From Actinomadura alba (GTDB lineage: Bacteria; Actinomycetota; Actinomycetes; Streptosporangiales; Streptosporangiaceae): a stretch of DNA of 64,000 nucleotides. The notes below the pieces were generated by a model. The model ran no database searches and was not told where the DNA came from. It worked only from the letters and a program-made list of their open reading frames with translations. Positions within the stretch are counted from its first letter, which is position 1. Each line of letters starts with the position of its first letter. A program made the translations under genes and the position numbers. Positions 28,238 to 37,581 of this stretch are shown one piece after another. The stretch covers positions 62,001 to 126,000 of the forward strand of contig NZ_JABVEC010000007.1 in assembly GCF_014323705.1 (NCBI RefSeq), given 5' to 3'.

Positions 28238-29185
28238 TCAGTCGTCTTCAGCGGCGGCAAAGCCGGCCGCATCGGGCGCCATGACCTTGATGATGCGCTC
28301 GAGGTCGTCGATGGAGGCAAATTCGACCACGATCTTTCCCTTGCGCTTACCTTGGTCGACCGACACCTTCGTCTCGTAGCGGTCCGACAGCCGGTCGGCC
28401 AGCTCTCGGAGCACGGGCGGTGCCGGCTTGCGCGATCCCACCCTGCGGGGCGCCGATGCCTTCGGCTCGGCGTCGCGGGTGGCGATGATCTCCTCGACCG
28501 CCCGTACGGAGAGTCCCTCTGCCACGACGCGAGAGGCGAGATGCTCTTGGGCCTCGGTGCTGCCGAGCGACAGCAGTGCCCGCGCGTGACCCGCGCTGAG
28601 GACGCCGGCCGCCACCCTGTTCTGTACCGCCGGCGGCAGGTTCAGGAGGCGGAGGGTGTTGGAGATGTGCGGACGCGAACGTCCGATGCGCGTCGCCAGT
28701 TCCTCGTGCGTGGCGCCGAAGTCGTCCAGCAGCTGCCGATATGCCGCCGCCTCCTCCAGCGCATTGAGCTCCTGCCTGTGCAGGTTCTCCATAAGAGCGT
28801 CCCGCAACAGGTCCGTGTCACTGGTCTCCCGGACGATCGCCGGAATGCTCTCCAAGCCGGCCAGCCGCGACGCCCGCAAGCGCCGCTCGCCCATGATCAG
28901 CTCGTAGTCCTCGGGGCCGGCCTCTCGCACCACGATCGGCTGCAGAAGACCGACGATGCCGATCGACGCGGCCAATTCCTTGATCGCATCGTCGTCGAAG
29001 TTATCGCGCGGCTGGCGTGGGTTCGGGGCGATCGACTTCACCGGAAGCTCGGCGAACCGCGCCCCGTTCACCTCCGCCAGAGGTGCGGACTGGGAAGGAC
29101 CGCCGACCGGCTCGCTCCCCGGCACAGGCCCCGTGGGGATGAGCGCACCCAGCCCCTTACCGAGTCCCCGTCGCTGCTGACTCAC
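28238..29185 (-). CDS. parB: Chromosome partitioning protein ParB
   Basis: ParB (315 aa) binds parS and spreads along DNA to load SMC and interact with Par[12 protein letters not shown] at the N-terminus contacts ParA. The CTPase/clamp motifs NPRQPR (about 58-63) and [12 protein letters not shown] (about 103-114) are present, followed by the helix-turn-helix ([21 protein letters not shown]) and C-terminal dimer domain. GTG 29185 has GGAGG four bases before it; GTG 29188 is too close. It lies 121 bases after parA. Confidence 0.95.
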   Translation of the reverse strand: MSQQRRGLGKGLGALIPTGPVPGSEPVGGPSQSAPLAEVNGARFAELPVKSIAPNPRQPRDNFDDDAIKELAASIGIVGLLQPIVVREAGPEDYELIMGERRLRASRLAGLESIPAIVRETSDTDLLRDALMENLHRQELNALEEAAAYRQLLDDFGATHEELATRIGRSRPHISNTLRLLNLPPAVQNRVAAGVLSAGHARALLSLGSTEAQEHLASRVVAEGLSVRAVEEIIATRDAEPKASAPRRVGSRKPAPPVLRELADRLSDRYETKVSVDQGKRKGKIVVEFASIDDLERIIKVMAPDAAGFAAAEDD

Positions 29186-29306
29186 CACACCTCCGTGTTT
29201 TGTTGTGCTCGCTCGGCCCGCCGCTCAGTTCGCACGGCTCCGGACGCCCGCGAGGCGCCCTTCACGATGCTCCGCGCTCCAGGCACCGCACCGGTGACCG
29301 GATCGG

Positions 29307-30542
29307 TCACGACGTCCGGCCGATGGGCTGATGGGCCATCTCGGCCGCGGCCTCGTTGTAGGCCAGTGCACCGCTCGACCCAGGATCGTAGGTCATGACC
29401 GACTGCCCGTAACTCGGCGCCTCCGACACTCGCACGCTTCGGGGGATCACCGTGTTCAGGACGACCTCACCGAAGTGACTGCGGACGTCCTCGGCCACCT
29501 GTGCGGCCAGCCGGGTCCGGGCGTCGTACATCGTCAGCAGGATCGTTGAGACCTGGAGCTGGGGGTTCAGATGGGCCTTCACGAGATCCACCGTCCGAAG
29601 CAACTGCCCCAGTCCCTCGAGCGCGTAGTACTCGCACTGGATCGGGATCAGAAGCTCGTCACCCCCGACGAGCGCGTTCACGGTGAGCAGTCCGAGCGAG
29701 GGCGGGCAGTCGATGAGGACGTAGTCGAACTTGCCCTTGTCGTAACCGTCCAGCGCGCGGCGCAGCCGTGACTCGCGGGCGACCTTCGAGACCAGCTCGA
29801 TCTCGGCGCCCGCAAGGTTCAGCGTGGCCGGCGCGCAGTAGAGGTTGGGCAGCTCGGGAGCGGCGACGACGATGTCGCTGAGCGGAGCGTCCTCGATAAG
29901 GACGTCGTAGACGGACGGGACGTCGGCGTGGTGCTCGACGCCAAACGCCGTAGAGGCGTTGCCCTGCGGGTCGAGGTCGATGACGAGCACCTGGGCGCCG
30001 TGCATCGCGAGCGAGGCGGCGAGGTTCACCGAACTCGTGGTCTTGCCCACGCCGCCCTTCTGGTTGGCGATCGTGATCACACGACAGTGGTCGGGACGCG
30101 GCCAGTCGCCGTCACCCCTCTTGGCCATCGCCTTGAGCGCGGCCGCGGCGATGGTCTCCGGCTGCGCCTCCTCCGGCGATGTTTCCCGTGAAACAGTGGC
30201 GTTCTTCAATGCCTCTCGCACGAGCTGCGACTCCCCCTGGTTCGGCCCCCGGCGCGGCGCCGAAGCTTTGGCACCGCGACCATTCGTCGGCACATAGCCG
30301 GTCTCAGCGGTCCCAGACGACGTGTTCCCCCACGCCGCGTGTCCGGGCGGAAGACCGCCGGACTTCTTGGACCGTGTGCCGGACGGCTTCGCTGCCGGGG
30401 CGGCCTCGCCGGGGGACTTGACCGGCGAAGTCTGCGGTTCCATTTCCGTGGCGAGTTCGGCCGGCCATCCCACGCCGGACACGTCGTCGTTCACAGGGTC
30501 GCCGGGGTTGTCGGGCCAGCCCAATCCTGGTGCCGTGTTCAT
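29307..30542 (-). CDS. parA: Chromosome partitioning ATPase ParA
   Basis: ParA (411 aa) is a deviant Walker ATPase that moves ParB-origin complexes. Walker A is KGGVGKTT at 162-169 (signature lysine K162). VLVIDLDPQGNAS and DYVLIDCPPSLGLLT follow. About 145 residues at the N-terminus are low-complexity, longer than in most ParA proteins. A parS-like site lies within the gene at 30180. Its ATG overlaps the rsmG stop (ATGA), so the genes are translationally coupled. Confidence 0.95.
   Translation of the reverse strand: MNTAPGLGWPDNPGDPVNDDVSGVGWPAELATEMEPQTSPVKSPGEAAPAAKPSGTRSKKSGGLPPGHAAWGNTSSGTAETGYVPTNGRGAKASAPRRGPNQGESQLVREALKNATVSRETSPEEAQPETIAAAALKAMAKRGDGDWPRPDHCRVITIANQKGGVGKTTSSVNLAASLAMHGAQVLVIDLDPQGNASTAFGVEHHADVPSVYDVLIEDAPLSDIVVAAPELPNLYCAPATLNLAGAEIELVSKVARESRLRRALDGYDKGKFDYVLIDCPPSLGLLTVNALVGGDELLIPIQCEYYALEGLGQLLRTVDLVKAHLNPQLQVSTILLTMYDARTRLAAQVAEDVRSHFGEVVLNTVIPRSVRVSEAPSYGQSVMTYDPGSSGALAYNEAAAEMAHQPIGRTS
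30180..30195. promoter_or_regulatory. parS site inside parA
   Basis: TGTTTCCCGTGAAACA matches 15 of 16 bases of the parS consensus. It is translated as part of the N-terminal extension of ParA (about residues 116-121). Confidence 0.85.
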
Positions 30543-31225
30543 TTCAAACCTTTCCGCCGCTTTGACCGCTTCGATGCAGCGGCCCGCTGGGGGGCGCGTT
30601 CGGCGACCACACGCACAATCGTCGTCGGCGGGTCGACTTTACCGTGGCCCACCTGTAGCAGTTCGGCCGTACGGATACCGAAACCATCCAAAACCGGTCC
30701 GGCCTCCTTCAACTCCGCGGCCGCGCGCTCACCCTTGAGCGCGAGGAGCTCTCCGCCCGGCCGCAGGAGCGGGAGCGCCCATCGCGCCAACCGGTCGAGG
30801 GGCGCCACCGCTCTGGCCGTCACCACGTCGACCGAGAACTCCCGGCCGACCTCCTCGGCCCGGCCTCGCCGTACCGTCACGTTCGGGAGATCCAGCATCG
30901 TGACACATTCGGTGAGGAAGGTGGTCCTCCGGAGCAGTGGCTCCAGCAGTGTGATCGAGAGATCGGGCCGCACGATCGCCAGCACGATGCCCGGCAGCCC
31001 CGCGCCGGAGCCGATGTCGACGACGCTCGCCCGGTCCGGCACGACCTCGGCGAGCACAGCGCAGTTGATCAGATGCCGGTCCCAGAGACGGTCGACCTCA
31101 CGTGGACCGAGCAAACCGCGTTCTACTCCGGCTTCGGCCAGAAACTGCACATATCGCTCGGCCGCAGGCAGCGCGTCTCCGAAGATCTCGCGTGCCTCCG
31201 GCGGCGCCGGTAGTGAAACTCCCAC
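30539..31225 (-). CDS. rsmG: 16S rRNA (guanine-527-N7)-methyltransferase
   Basis: RsmG (228 aa) methylates G527 of 16S rRNA, the loss of which gives low-level streptomycin resistance. The SAM loop VVDIGSGAGLPGIVLAI and the following LLEPLLRRTTFL are typical, as is RAVAPLDRLARWALPLL. A basic tail (SKRSKRRKGLK) ends it. GTG 31225 is chosen because homology begins there; the longer frame upstream lacks similarity. The stop overlaps the parA start. Confidence 0.93.
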   Translation of the reverse strand: MGVSLPAPPEAREIFGDALPAAERYVQFLAEAGVERGLLGPREVDRLWDRHLINCAVLAEVVPDRASVVDIGSGAGLPGIVLAIVRPDLSITLLEPLLRRTTFLTECVTMLDLPNVTVRRGRAEEVGREFSVDVVTARAVAPLDRLARWALPLLRPGGELLALKGERAAAELKEAGPVLDGFGIRTAELLQVGHGKVDPPTTIVRVVAERAPQRAAASKRSKRRKGLK

Positions 31226-31395
31226 TGAACGAATCGTCCCATAGACCGGACCGCACGCGCACTCGGTGAGGAGCCCTCGCAGGTTTCCCGTACGCACACC
31301 GGGTATCGAGACGGCGAGAGCGGGACGGTCCGCTGCCGCGGGCGAGTTCTCGCGGCCATCCGGCAGCGAACTGTGCAGAAGGAGGGACCACCACA

Positions 31396-31899
31396 ATGGG
31401 TCTCGGAGTAAGCCTGGTCTTCTTTGCGATCGGCGCGATCCTCGCCTTTGCCGTTCGCTTCGACCTGCCCGGCATCGACATCCATATGATCGGCTGGATC
31501 TTCATCCTCGTCAGCCTGTTGAACCTGGCCTTCACCCTGATGTACACGCGCCCACGCCGGCGCGCGGCCTCGCTCCGCGCGGCCTCGCTCGCCGACGTCC
31601 AGGAGGATCCCCTTTATGTCGTGCGGCCGGAGGAGCCGATGCCGCACGTCCATGTCGAGCGGCGGGTCGTCGATACGCCCGTCCAGGACGGGCGGCCGCA
31701 CACCCAGCCGACACAACCGGTGCCGCCGCAGGCCGACCCGACTCAGACCATTCCGCCGCAGGCCGGGGCCTCGACGCGGTCATCGCAGCCCGCGGAGCCG
31801 GGGCAACCGGTGCCGCCGCGTCCCACGACGCCTCCGGACGAGGCCGCGCCCGCTCAGCAGGTGCGCGAGACCACCACCCGGCGCCGATTCCGGCCCTGA
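31396..31899 (+). CDS. DUF6458-like membrane protein
   Basis: A 167-aa protein with two membrane helices at residues 3-21 (LGVSLVFFAIGAILAFAV) and 29-49 (IGWIFILVSLLNLAFTLMY) and a long proline/glutamine-rich cytoplasmic tail. The helix pair with G-x-G near the start fits DUF6458. AGAAGGAGG precedes the ATG. It runs opposite to rsmG and khpB on either side, so it interrupts the minus-strand rsmG-khpB series. Function unknown. Confidence 0.8.
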   Translation: MGLGVSLVFFAIGAILAFAVRFDLPGIDIHMIGWIFILVSLLNLAFTLMYTRPRRRAASLRAASLADVQEDPLYVVRPEEPMPHVHVERRVVDTPVQDGRPHTQPTQPVPPQADPTQTIPPQAGASTRSSQPAEPGQPVPPRPTTPPDEAAPAQQVRETTTRRRFRP

Positions 31900-32013
31900 C
31901 GGCGGCGTCGGGTCGTACCGCCTCGGCTCATACAGCTTCGGCCCGTACCACTTCGGCACTGAAGCGTGGGGTACCGGCGCTCCAGCCCCGACGCGCCGGT
32001 CCTGAAACGGCGA

Positions 32014-32050
32014 ACGGCCGCGGTCCCGCTCGAAGCGGGGCCGCGGCCGT
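32014..32050. terminator. Hairpin between DUF6458 gene and khpB
   Basis: A 17-bp stem with one G-T pair and a 3-base loop (cga), between two convergent genes. Likely a bidirectional terminator. Confidence 0.7.
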
Positions 32051-32077
32051 CGGGAACGCGTATCGCGTCGTCGAGGG

Positions 32078-32560
32078 TCAGGAGGGAAAGACCACCACGT
32101 AGCGGTTCGGCTCCTCGCCCTCGGACTCGCTGCGGAGTGCTGCGGCGGCGATGGCGTCGTGCACGATCTTGCGCTCGAAGGGCGTCATGGGTGCCAGCGG
32201 CTTCGGCTCGCCGGTGCGCGCGACCTCGGACGCCACGTCCTCGCCGAGCTTGGTCAGCTCGGCCCGGCGGCGCTCGCGGTAGCCGCCGATGTCGAGCATC
32301 AGCCGCGTACGGTTGCCGGTCTTGCGGTGCACCGCGAGACGGGTCAGCTCCTGCAGGGCCTCGAGCACCTCGCCGCGCTTGCCCACCAGCTCGTCGAGAG
32401 CCGCGCCGACGACCGCGACCATCGCACGCTCGCCCTCGACGTCCATGTCGATGTCGCCGTCGAAGTCACCGATGTCGAGAAGGCCCTCGACGTAGTCGGC
32501 GGCTATCTCGCCCTCCTGCTCAAGGTCCTGCACGTTGACCTCGGTATCGGCCTGGCTCAC
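32078..32560 (-). CDS. khpB: RNA-binding protein KhpB (Jag), KH and R3H domains
   Basis: A 160-aa RNA-binding protein. The KH-like part (about 40-95) includes VGKRGEVLEALQELTRLAVHR, and the R3H domain (about 100-160) includes GGYRERRRAELTKLGEDVASEV and MTPFERKIVHDAIA. It lacks the N-terminal Jag domain of Firmicutes. Start GTG with GAGGAGG upstream. It follows yidC after 28 bases, the universal yidC-jag pair. Confidence 0.92.
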   Translation of the reverse strand: MSQADTEVNVQDLEQEGEIAADYVEGLLDIGDFDGDIDMDVEGERAMVAVVGAALDELVGKRGEVLEALQELTRLAVHRKTGNRTRLMLDIGGYRERRRAELTKLGEDVASEVARTGEPKPLAPMTPFERKIVHDAIAAAALRSESEGEEPNRYVVVFPS

Positions 32561-32588
32561 GCGTCCTCCTCGCCTCGCTGGTTGAAAT

Positions 32589-33554
32589 CTAGCGCTTGGG
32601 GGACCCGCTGCGCTTGCTTCGCGGCTTCTTCACCGGCTGCTGGCGGATCACCTTCGGCTTGGCCTCGGGCTCGGGAGCCGGCTCGGGCTCCTTCTTCAGC
32701 CTGCCCTTCAGCCCACCGGCCGGTGCGGGCGCGGTCTTCGTGGACTTGGCCGGCTTGGCACCGTTCTTGGCGGCACCCGCCTGAGCCGTGCCGTTCTGTG
32801 CGACCGGGTACTTCTTGTGGATGTAGTGGGTCTGCGCCAGCGTCCACGAGTTCGAGGTCACCCAGTACATCAGCACACCGAGGGGGAAGCCGAGACCGAA
32901 CAGACCGAAGATCGGCGCCAGGTAGACCATCATCTTCTGGGCCGACGCCATCGGGTTGTTCTCGTCCATGGCCGGCTGCCGGCTCATGCTCGCCTTGACG
33001 CTGAAGTACGTGGTGGTGGAGCTGATCAGCACCGCAACCCCACAGACGACGATGCCACTGATCGTTCCGGCGTTCCACGCGTCCAGGAACTTCGTGGAGA
33101 TAGACGCACCGAAGATGTCGGCGTGCTGGGCGCTGTGCACCAGGGCGGGCGAGATGCCGTGGCTGCCATTGCCCTCGTCGGCGTTGGCGATCTTGTTGAG
33201 CACCTGGAAGAGGCTGATGAAGATCGGCATCTGGACCAGCAGCGGCAGGCAGCCGGAGAGCGGGTTGGCCCCGTTCTCCTGGTACAGCTTCATGACCTCT
33301 TGGTTCATGCGCTGCTTGTCGTTCTTCCACTTCTTGCGCAGCGCCTGAACCTGCGGGTTCAGCTCCTGCATCTTCCGCGAGGCGTGAATCTGCTTCACGA
33401 ACAGTGGGAAGATCAGAACTCGCATGAGCACGGTGAGCAGGAAGATCGACCCACCCCATGCCCAGCCGCTGTTGGGATCGAAGATGTAGCTGAGACCGGT
33501 GTGAATCTGAACGATCACCCAGGCCACGGCCCGGTACAGCGGATCAAGAGTCAC
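32589..33554 (-). CDS. yidC: Membrane protein insertase YidC
   Basis: YidC/Oxa1 (321 aa) inserts and folds membrane proteins. Family parts: [17 protein letters not shown] with the groove arginine, [50 protein letters not shown], and [13 protein letters not shown]. About five membrane segments. A basic lysine-rich tail of about 70 residues probably touches the ribosome. GTG start overlaps the yidD stop by 11 bases. Confidence 0.95.
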   Translation of the reverse strand: MTLDPLYRAVAWVIVQIHTGLSYIFDPNSGWAWGGSIFLLTVLMRVLIFPLFVKQIHASRKMQELNPQVQALRKKWKNDKQRMNQEVMKLYQENGANPLSGCLPLLVQMPIFISLFQVLNKIANADEGNGSHGISPALVHSAQHADIFGASISTKFLDAWNAGTISGIVVCGVAVLISSTTTYFSVKASMSRQPAMDENNPMASAQKMMVYLAPIFGLFGLGFPLGVLMYWVTSNSWTLAQTHYIHKKYPVAQNGTAQAGAAKNGAKPAKSTKTAPAPAGGLKGRLKKEPEPAPEPEAKPKVIRQQPVKKPRSKRSGSPKR

Positions 33555-33870
33555 CGGTCAGCTCCTTGTGCTCTATGAGACGGTGCCGCTCTCCGCGCGG
33601 CTGAAGGTCTTTGTACGGTGCCACAGTGCCTTTCGGCGGTGGCACGGGGTCGTGCCCCCCTGGGTGGAACGGATGACAGCGGCCGATCCTCAGCACGGTG
33701 AGCCAAGTACCTCGCGCGGCTCCGTGCACGCGAAGCGCCTCCATCGAGTAGGCGCTGCACGTCGGCTGGAACCGGCATTGCTGGCCGAGCAGGGGGCTCA
33801 GGAAGCGGCGATAGACGGCGACGAAGAGCATGAGCACCCGCGCCGCGGGCGTCGGCTTCCGCACTGTCAT
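33544..33870 (-). CDS. yidD: Membrane protein insertion efficiency factor YidD
   Basis: A 108-aa small protein with the invariant Y-x3[18 protein letters not shown] stretch (about residues 20-41) and [18 protein letters not shown] ending ([13 protein letters not shown]). It helps YidC-dependent insertion. Its ATG overlaps the rnpA stop (ATGA) and its end overlaps yidC. Confidence 0.93.
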   Translation of the reverse strand: MTVRKPTPAARVLMLFVAVYRRFLSPLLGQQCRFQPTCSAYSMEALRVHGAARGTWLTVLRIGRCHPFHPGGHDPVPPPKGTVAPYKDLQPRGERHRLIEHKELTGDS

Positions 33871-34256
33871 GTCCGCCCCTTGTCAGTTCGGACCCCACCG
33901 CCCCTGCCGGGTGACTGGTCGCGCAGGAGCCGGTCGAGGGCCGAGTCGAGATCCGCGGCCAGATCATCGTGGCCGGCGGATGCGGCCTTGGGGTTGGCGC
34001 GCACCACAAGCAGGCTACCTCGCGGAAGTCGGGCGACGCGGTCGGCGACCAGGTGCCGGAGGCGGCGCCGCACTTTATTGCGTACGACCGCGTTTCCAAC
34101 GGTGCGTGCGACGATGAAGCCGGCCAGAGGCTCGGCATCGATCTCATCTCTGCGTAGCAGGTGGGTGACGATGTTCGGCCGTCCGGCACGGCGTCCGCGC
34201 CGGACGGCCAAGGTGAACTCGGCCCGCTGCCGCATCCGTAGCCCGGACGGCAGCAT
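33867..34256 (-). CDS. rnpA: Ribonuclease P protein component
   Basis: The 129-aa protein subunit of RNase P, which matures tRNA 5' ends. The core [11 protein letters not shown] binds the RNA, preceded by [12 protein letters not shown]. The start [14 protein letters not shown] is typical, with GGAG seven bases before the ATG. Cotranscribed with rpmH upstream and yidD downstream. Confidence 0.94.
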   Translation of the reverse strand: MLPSGLRMRQRAEFTLAVRRGRRAGRPNIVTHLLRRDEIDAEPLAGFIVARTVGNAVVRNKVRRRLRHLVADRVARLPRGSLLVVRANPKAASAGHDDLAADLDSALDRLLRDQSPGRGGGVRTDKGRT

Positions 34257-34390
34257 GACTATGCTCCACGCCGCACTCCGCGCGGCGTCCGGCGAGCGAA
34301 CAGCAGTGGTGTGCCGAGCCGTCGCGCCGGGATGCCGTGCTCCCGGTCGCTTCTCTGTGCAGACACCGCGGGCCCGCCCGGAAGGATCGA

Positions 34391-34528
34391 TCAGACCGCG
34401 ACGCGGTCGCGGCCCTTGCGGCGCCGCGACGCGAGGATGGCCCGGCCGGCCCGGGTGCGCATGCGCAGCCGGAAGCCGTGCTTCTTGTGGCGGCGACGGT
34501 TGTTCGGCTGAAATGTACGCTTGCTCAC
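34391..34528 (-). CDS. rpmH: 50S ribosomal protein L34
   Basis: L34 (45 aa), a very basic protein beginning [18 protein letters not shown]. The GTG at 34528 is the only start that gives the right N-terminus; the longer in-frame ATG upstream would add 34 unrelated residues. It is the first gene of rpmH-rnpA-yidD-yidC-khpB. Confidence 0.96.
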   Translation of the reverse strand: MSKRTFQPNNRRRHKKHGFRLRMRTRAGRAILASRRRKGRDRVAV

Positions 34529-34655
34529 TCGAGGCTCCAGTGCTGCGGTCAGATCTTCGTATGGATGGCGCCGCATCGCGGGGCGCGTGAGGTCCCCCGC
34601 AGCGAGGGCCATGCTTCGGGCATGCGACACCGCATCGATGCGACTCGACCGTAGA

Positions 34656-34685
34656 ACGCTACGGGTTATCCGCCCGTTAGGTCAA
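34656..34685 (-). promoter_or_regulatory. Candidate rpmH promoter
   Basis: On the minus strand TTGACC (34680-34685) and TAGCGT (34656-34661) are 18 bases apart, close to the streptomycete housekeeping consensus. The -10 lies 128 bases before rpmH. The 466-base rpmH-dnaA interval otherwise holds no gene. Confidence 0.45.
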
Positions 34686-34924
34686 ACGGGGACAGGGCGA
34701 AGCCGGGATCCGTACCCTTGGAGGCGGTCGGGCAAAGGCGTCCCATCGCGCCCAGCGCCCGCCCTGGAGAGTCTTGCACGCGCCCTGCAGAAGGGACTAC
34801 CGTCACCCGGACGGAGCGCTGCCGCCATCTGGCGGGGCACCCGGTGCCATGCGGACCCTTCCCCCGGTCCAGGCTCGTCCATCTCGCGGAGTACCACACA
34901 GCCGTTCGACGGTCGTGCACAACA

Positions 34925-34945
34925 TGTGGACAACTCTGTGGACGA
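34925..34945. promoter_or_regulatory. Two DnaA boxes upstream of dnaA
   Basis: TGTGGACAA at 34925-34933 is a perfect actinomycete DnaA box, and TGTGGACGA at 34937-34945 has one mismatch. They lie 50-70 bases before dnaA, the expected place for autoregulation. Confidence 0.8.
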
Positions 34946-34994
34946 CGCGTGAGAGAGTAGGTCACTCCGCATCTCGGTGTGACAGGAGGGGACT

Positions 34995-37091
34995 TTGCGC
35001 ATGGACGGTCAGGACCTCGCGGCGGCATGGGCGCGGACCCTCGAAGCCCTGTCCGCCGGTGAGCTGCCGCCGAACTACCGCGCCTGGCTGCCCCTCACCC
35101 GCCCGTTGGCACTGGTAGAGGACACCGCCCTGCTCGCCGCACCGAACGAGTTCGCCAAGGAGGCGTTCGAGGTACGGATGCGCGCCCTGATCACCCGGGA
35201 GCTCTCCCGAGAGCTCGGGCGGGAGATCAGGATCGCGGTCACGGTGCAGCCCGATCAGCCGCGATCGGCGCCCACGGGCGAGCCGTCCGGGTACGAGAAC
35301 CAGCCTGCGCAGGGTTTTATCCACAACCCCGTCCCCAATCCGCAGCCGCCTGGTGGATATCCCGTCCCCGACGGTCGCGGCCACGAGTCGCCCTACCCTC
35401 CCCAGTTCCAGCAGGAGCACCAGGGTGAGGCCGCCCACGGCTCGTCGCATCAGAACCCGCCGCACCACAACGCGCAACACCCGCAGCACCACACCCCGGC
35501 GTACGGAACGGGCCAGCCCGGCGGATATCCCGGGCCTCCGGCACCACCTGAGGGCGGGCCCACCACGAGCCGGCAACCCGGCGGCGGCCACGCGCCGTCG
35601 CACATCACCGGGCACACGCTCGGCGGGTCCCTCGGCAGCGGCCCCTCGCGCCGGCCGGACGATTCCGCCTTTCCCCCGCCCGATCGTCCGCGCTCGGACT
35701 ACCCGCAGCAGGACTACCCGCAGCAGGACTACCCGCAACCCGAGTACCAGCAGCAGGACTATCCGCAGTCCGAGTACCCGCAGCAGGACTACCCGCAGCA
35801 GGAGTACCAGCAGTCGGAGTACCCGCAGCAGGATTACCCGCGGCCGGGCTATGCGCAGTCCGAGCCCCGGCGGCCGGACTTCGCCCGGTCCGACCACCCG
35901 CAGGGCGAACGCGATCCGTTCGCGGTGGGCACCTCGGCCGACCGGACCGAGATCGACCCCGCGGCCCCCTGGCAGCCGCCGCGCCGGGCCTCCGTGCCAG
36001 AGCCCCGCCCGCCCCAGGGCAAGGAGTCGGGCGAGCCCAAGGCACGGCCGGAACAGGCGCGGTTGAATCCGAAGTACACCTTCGAGACCTTCGTCATCGG
36101 CTCGTCCAACCGGTTCGCGCACGCCGCGGCGGTGGCGGTGGCCGAGGCCCCCGCGAAGGCGTACAACCCGCTGTTCGTGTACGGGGAATCAGGTCTGGGC
36201 AAGACGCACCTGCTGCACGCGGTGGGTCACTACGCGCAGAGCCTCTTCAACGGGGCACGCGTGCGCTATGTGAGCTCCGAGGAGTTCACCAACGACTTCA
36301 TCAACGCCATCAGGGACGGCAAGGCGGACGGATTCCGCCGTCGCTACCGGGATGTGGACATCCTCCTCGTCGACGACATCCAGTTCCTGGAGAACAAGGA
36401 ACAGACGCAGGAGGAGTTCTTCCACACCTTCAACACCTTGCACAACGCGAACAAGCAGATCGTGATCTCCAGTGATCGGCCACCCAAACAACTGGTAACG
36501 CTGGAGGATCGGCTGCGGAACCGGTTCGAGTGGGGGCTGATCACTGATGTGCAGCCACCCGAGCTCGAGACGCGTATCGCGATTCTGAGCAAGAAGGCGG
36601 CACAGGAGGGTCTCGCCGCCCCTCGCGATGTGCTGGAGTTCATCGCATCGAAGATCTCCACCAATATCCGGGAGCTCGAGGGGGCCCTCATCCGGGTCAC
36701 CGCCTTCGCCAGCCTCAACCGCCAGTCGGTGGACATGCAGCTGGCCGAGATCGTGCTGAAGGATCTGATCCCCGACGCCACCGGCCCAGAGATCACGGCC
36801 GCGACGATCATGGCGCAGACCGCGACCTATTTCGGGATCGCCATCGACGACCTCTGCGGCCCGTCGCGGTCCCGGGTCCTCGTCACCGCTCGGCAGATCG
36901 CGATGTATCTCTGCCGGGAGCTGACCGAGATGTCACTTCCCAAGATCGGGCAGCAGTTCGGCGGCCGTGACCACACCACGGTCATGCACGCCGAACGCAA
37001 GATCCGCTCGCTGATGGCCGAGCGCCGATCCATTTACAACCAGGTCACCGAGTTGACCAACCGGATCAAGCAGCAAGCCCGCAACCGCTGA
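34995..37091 (+). CDS. dnaA: Chromosomal replication initiator DnaA
   Basis: DnaA (698 aa) opens oriC. Domain I covers about 1-90 ([25 protein letters not shown]). Domain II (about 90-355) is long and low in complexity, with a tyrosine/proline/glutamine repeat at about 235-288. Domain III has Walker A GESGLGKT at 397-404 and Walker [10 protein letters not shown] near 455-463. Domain IV (about 605-698) holds [28 protein letters not shown]. The TTG at 34995 is five bases from GGAGG; ATG 35001 is possible. It is longer than usual for Streptomyces DnaA. Confidence 0.96.
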   Translation: MRMDGQDLAAAWARTLEALSAGELPPNYRAWLPLTRPLALVEDTALLAAPNEFAKEAFEVRMRALITRELSRELGREIRIAVTVQPDQPRSAPTGEPSGYENQPAQGFIHNPVPNPQPPGGYPVPDGRGHESPYPPQFQQEHQGEAAHGSSHQNPPHHNAQHPQHHTPAYGTGQPGGYPGPPAPPEGGPTTSRQPGGGHAPSHITGHTLGGSLGSGPSRRPDDSAFPPPDRPRSDYPQQDYPQQDYPQPEYQQQDYPQSEYPQQDYPQQEYQQSEYPQQDYPRPGYAQSEPRRPDFARSDHPQGERDPFAVGTSADRTEIDPAAPWQPPRRASVPEPRPPQGKESGEPKARPEQARLNPKYTFETFVIGSSNRFAHAAAVAVAEAPAKAYNPLFVYGESGLGKTHLLHAVGHYAQSLFNGARVRYVSSEEFTNDFINAIRDGKADGFRRRYRDVDILLVDDIQFLENKEQTQEEFFHTFNTLHNANKQIVISSDRPPKQLVTLEDRLRNRFEWGLITDVQPPELETRIAILSKKAAQEGLAAPRDVLEFIASKISTNIRELEGALIRVTAFASLNRQSVDMQLAEIVLKDLIPDATGPEITAATIMAQTATYFGIAIDDLCGPSRSRVLVTARQIAMYLCRELTEMSLPKIGQQFGGRDHTTVMHAERKIRSLMAERRSIYNQVTELTNRIKQQARNR
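35698..35860 (+). repeat. 15-bp coding tandem repeat in dnaA domain II
   Basis: About ten imperfect copies of gactacccgcagcag and relatives encode [D/E]YPQQ-type pentapeptides. They sit in the linker between DnaA domains I and III. Confidence 0.9.
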
Positions 37092-37581
37092 ACCCGCCGG
37101 CTTTCCCGCGACTTTCACAGGCTGGGGAAAACTCTGTGGATCCGTGTGGACGACTCCGGGGACAAGCTGCGGACAACCTGAGGACAATTCGTGGATGGAC
37201 TGGGGACGCCGTGGGGACGGACACAGGCCGGTTCGTCACGTGTCGCCGGCCTGGGAAAGACCGTGGGGGACAACCTGCGGACAAGGCGTGGACAACCGGG
37301 GGACAGCGTGCGGACAACCGGGGGAGAGAATTTGTTCATCCTCAGGCGGAGCCGCGCCGTCCACGCGGCATGCACACTGGCGGTGGACAGAAATTCAGGG
37401 CCTGACCTGCGGAAACACCCTCTGTCCACACTGTCCACGGCCCCTATGACTATGACTACTCTTTCTCTCTCTACAAGAAAAAATCCAGTACCAAGTAAGG
37501 GCCTGGGGATCAACCGTCCCGAGCGTCCCAAGATCTCTTCCACCACAACCTGAGTCCAAACCCAGCAGGAGGCGGGTCCCC
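37092..37581. other. oriC: Origin of replication oriC
   Basis: The 490-base dnaA-dnaN gap. On the plus strand it has boxes of the TGTGGACAA type at 37145 (TGTGGACGA), 37168, 37276 and 37309 (TGCGGACAA), 37179 (TGAGGACAA) and 37287 (CGTGGACAA); each has one mismatch. Weaker copies lie at 37135, 37157 and 37265. In the other direction CTGTCCACA is at 37422 and CTGTCCACG at 37431. An unusually A+T-rich stretch at 37446-37496 is the likely unwinding element. Location, box number and gene context agree with actinomycete origins. Confidence 0.92.
37446..37496. other. A+T-rich unwinding element of oriC
   Basis: A run beginning tatgactatgactactc and containing caagaaaaaatcc is the most A+T-rich stretch seen near the origin, next to the DnaA box array and 86 bases before dnaN. 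It is the likely DNA unwinding site. Confidence 0.65.
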
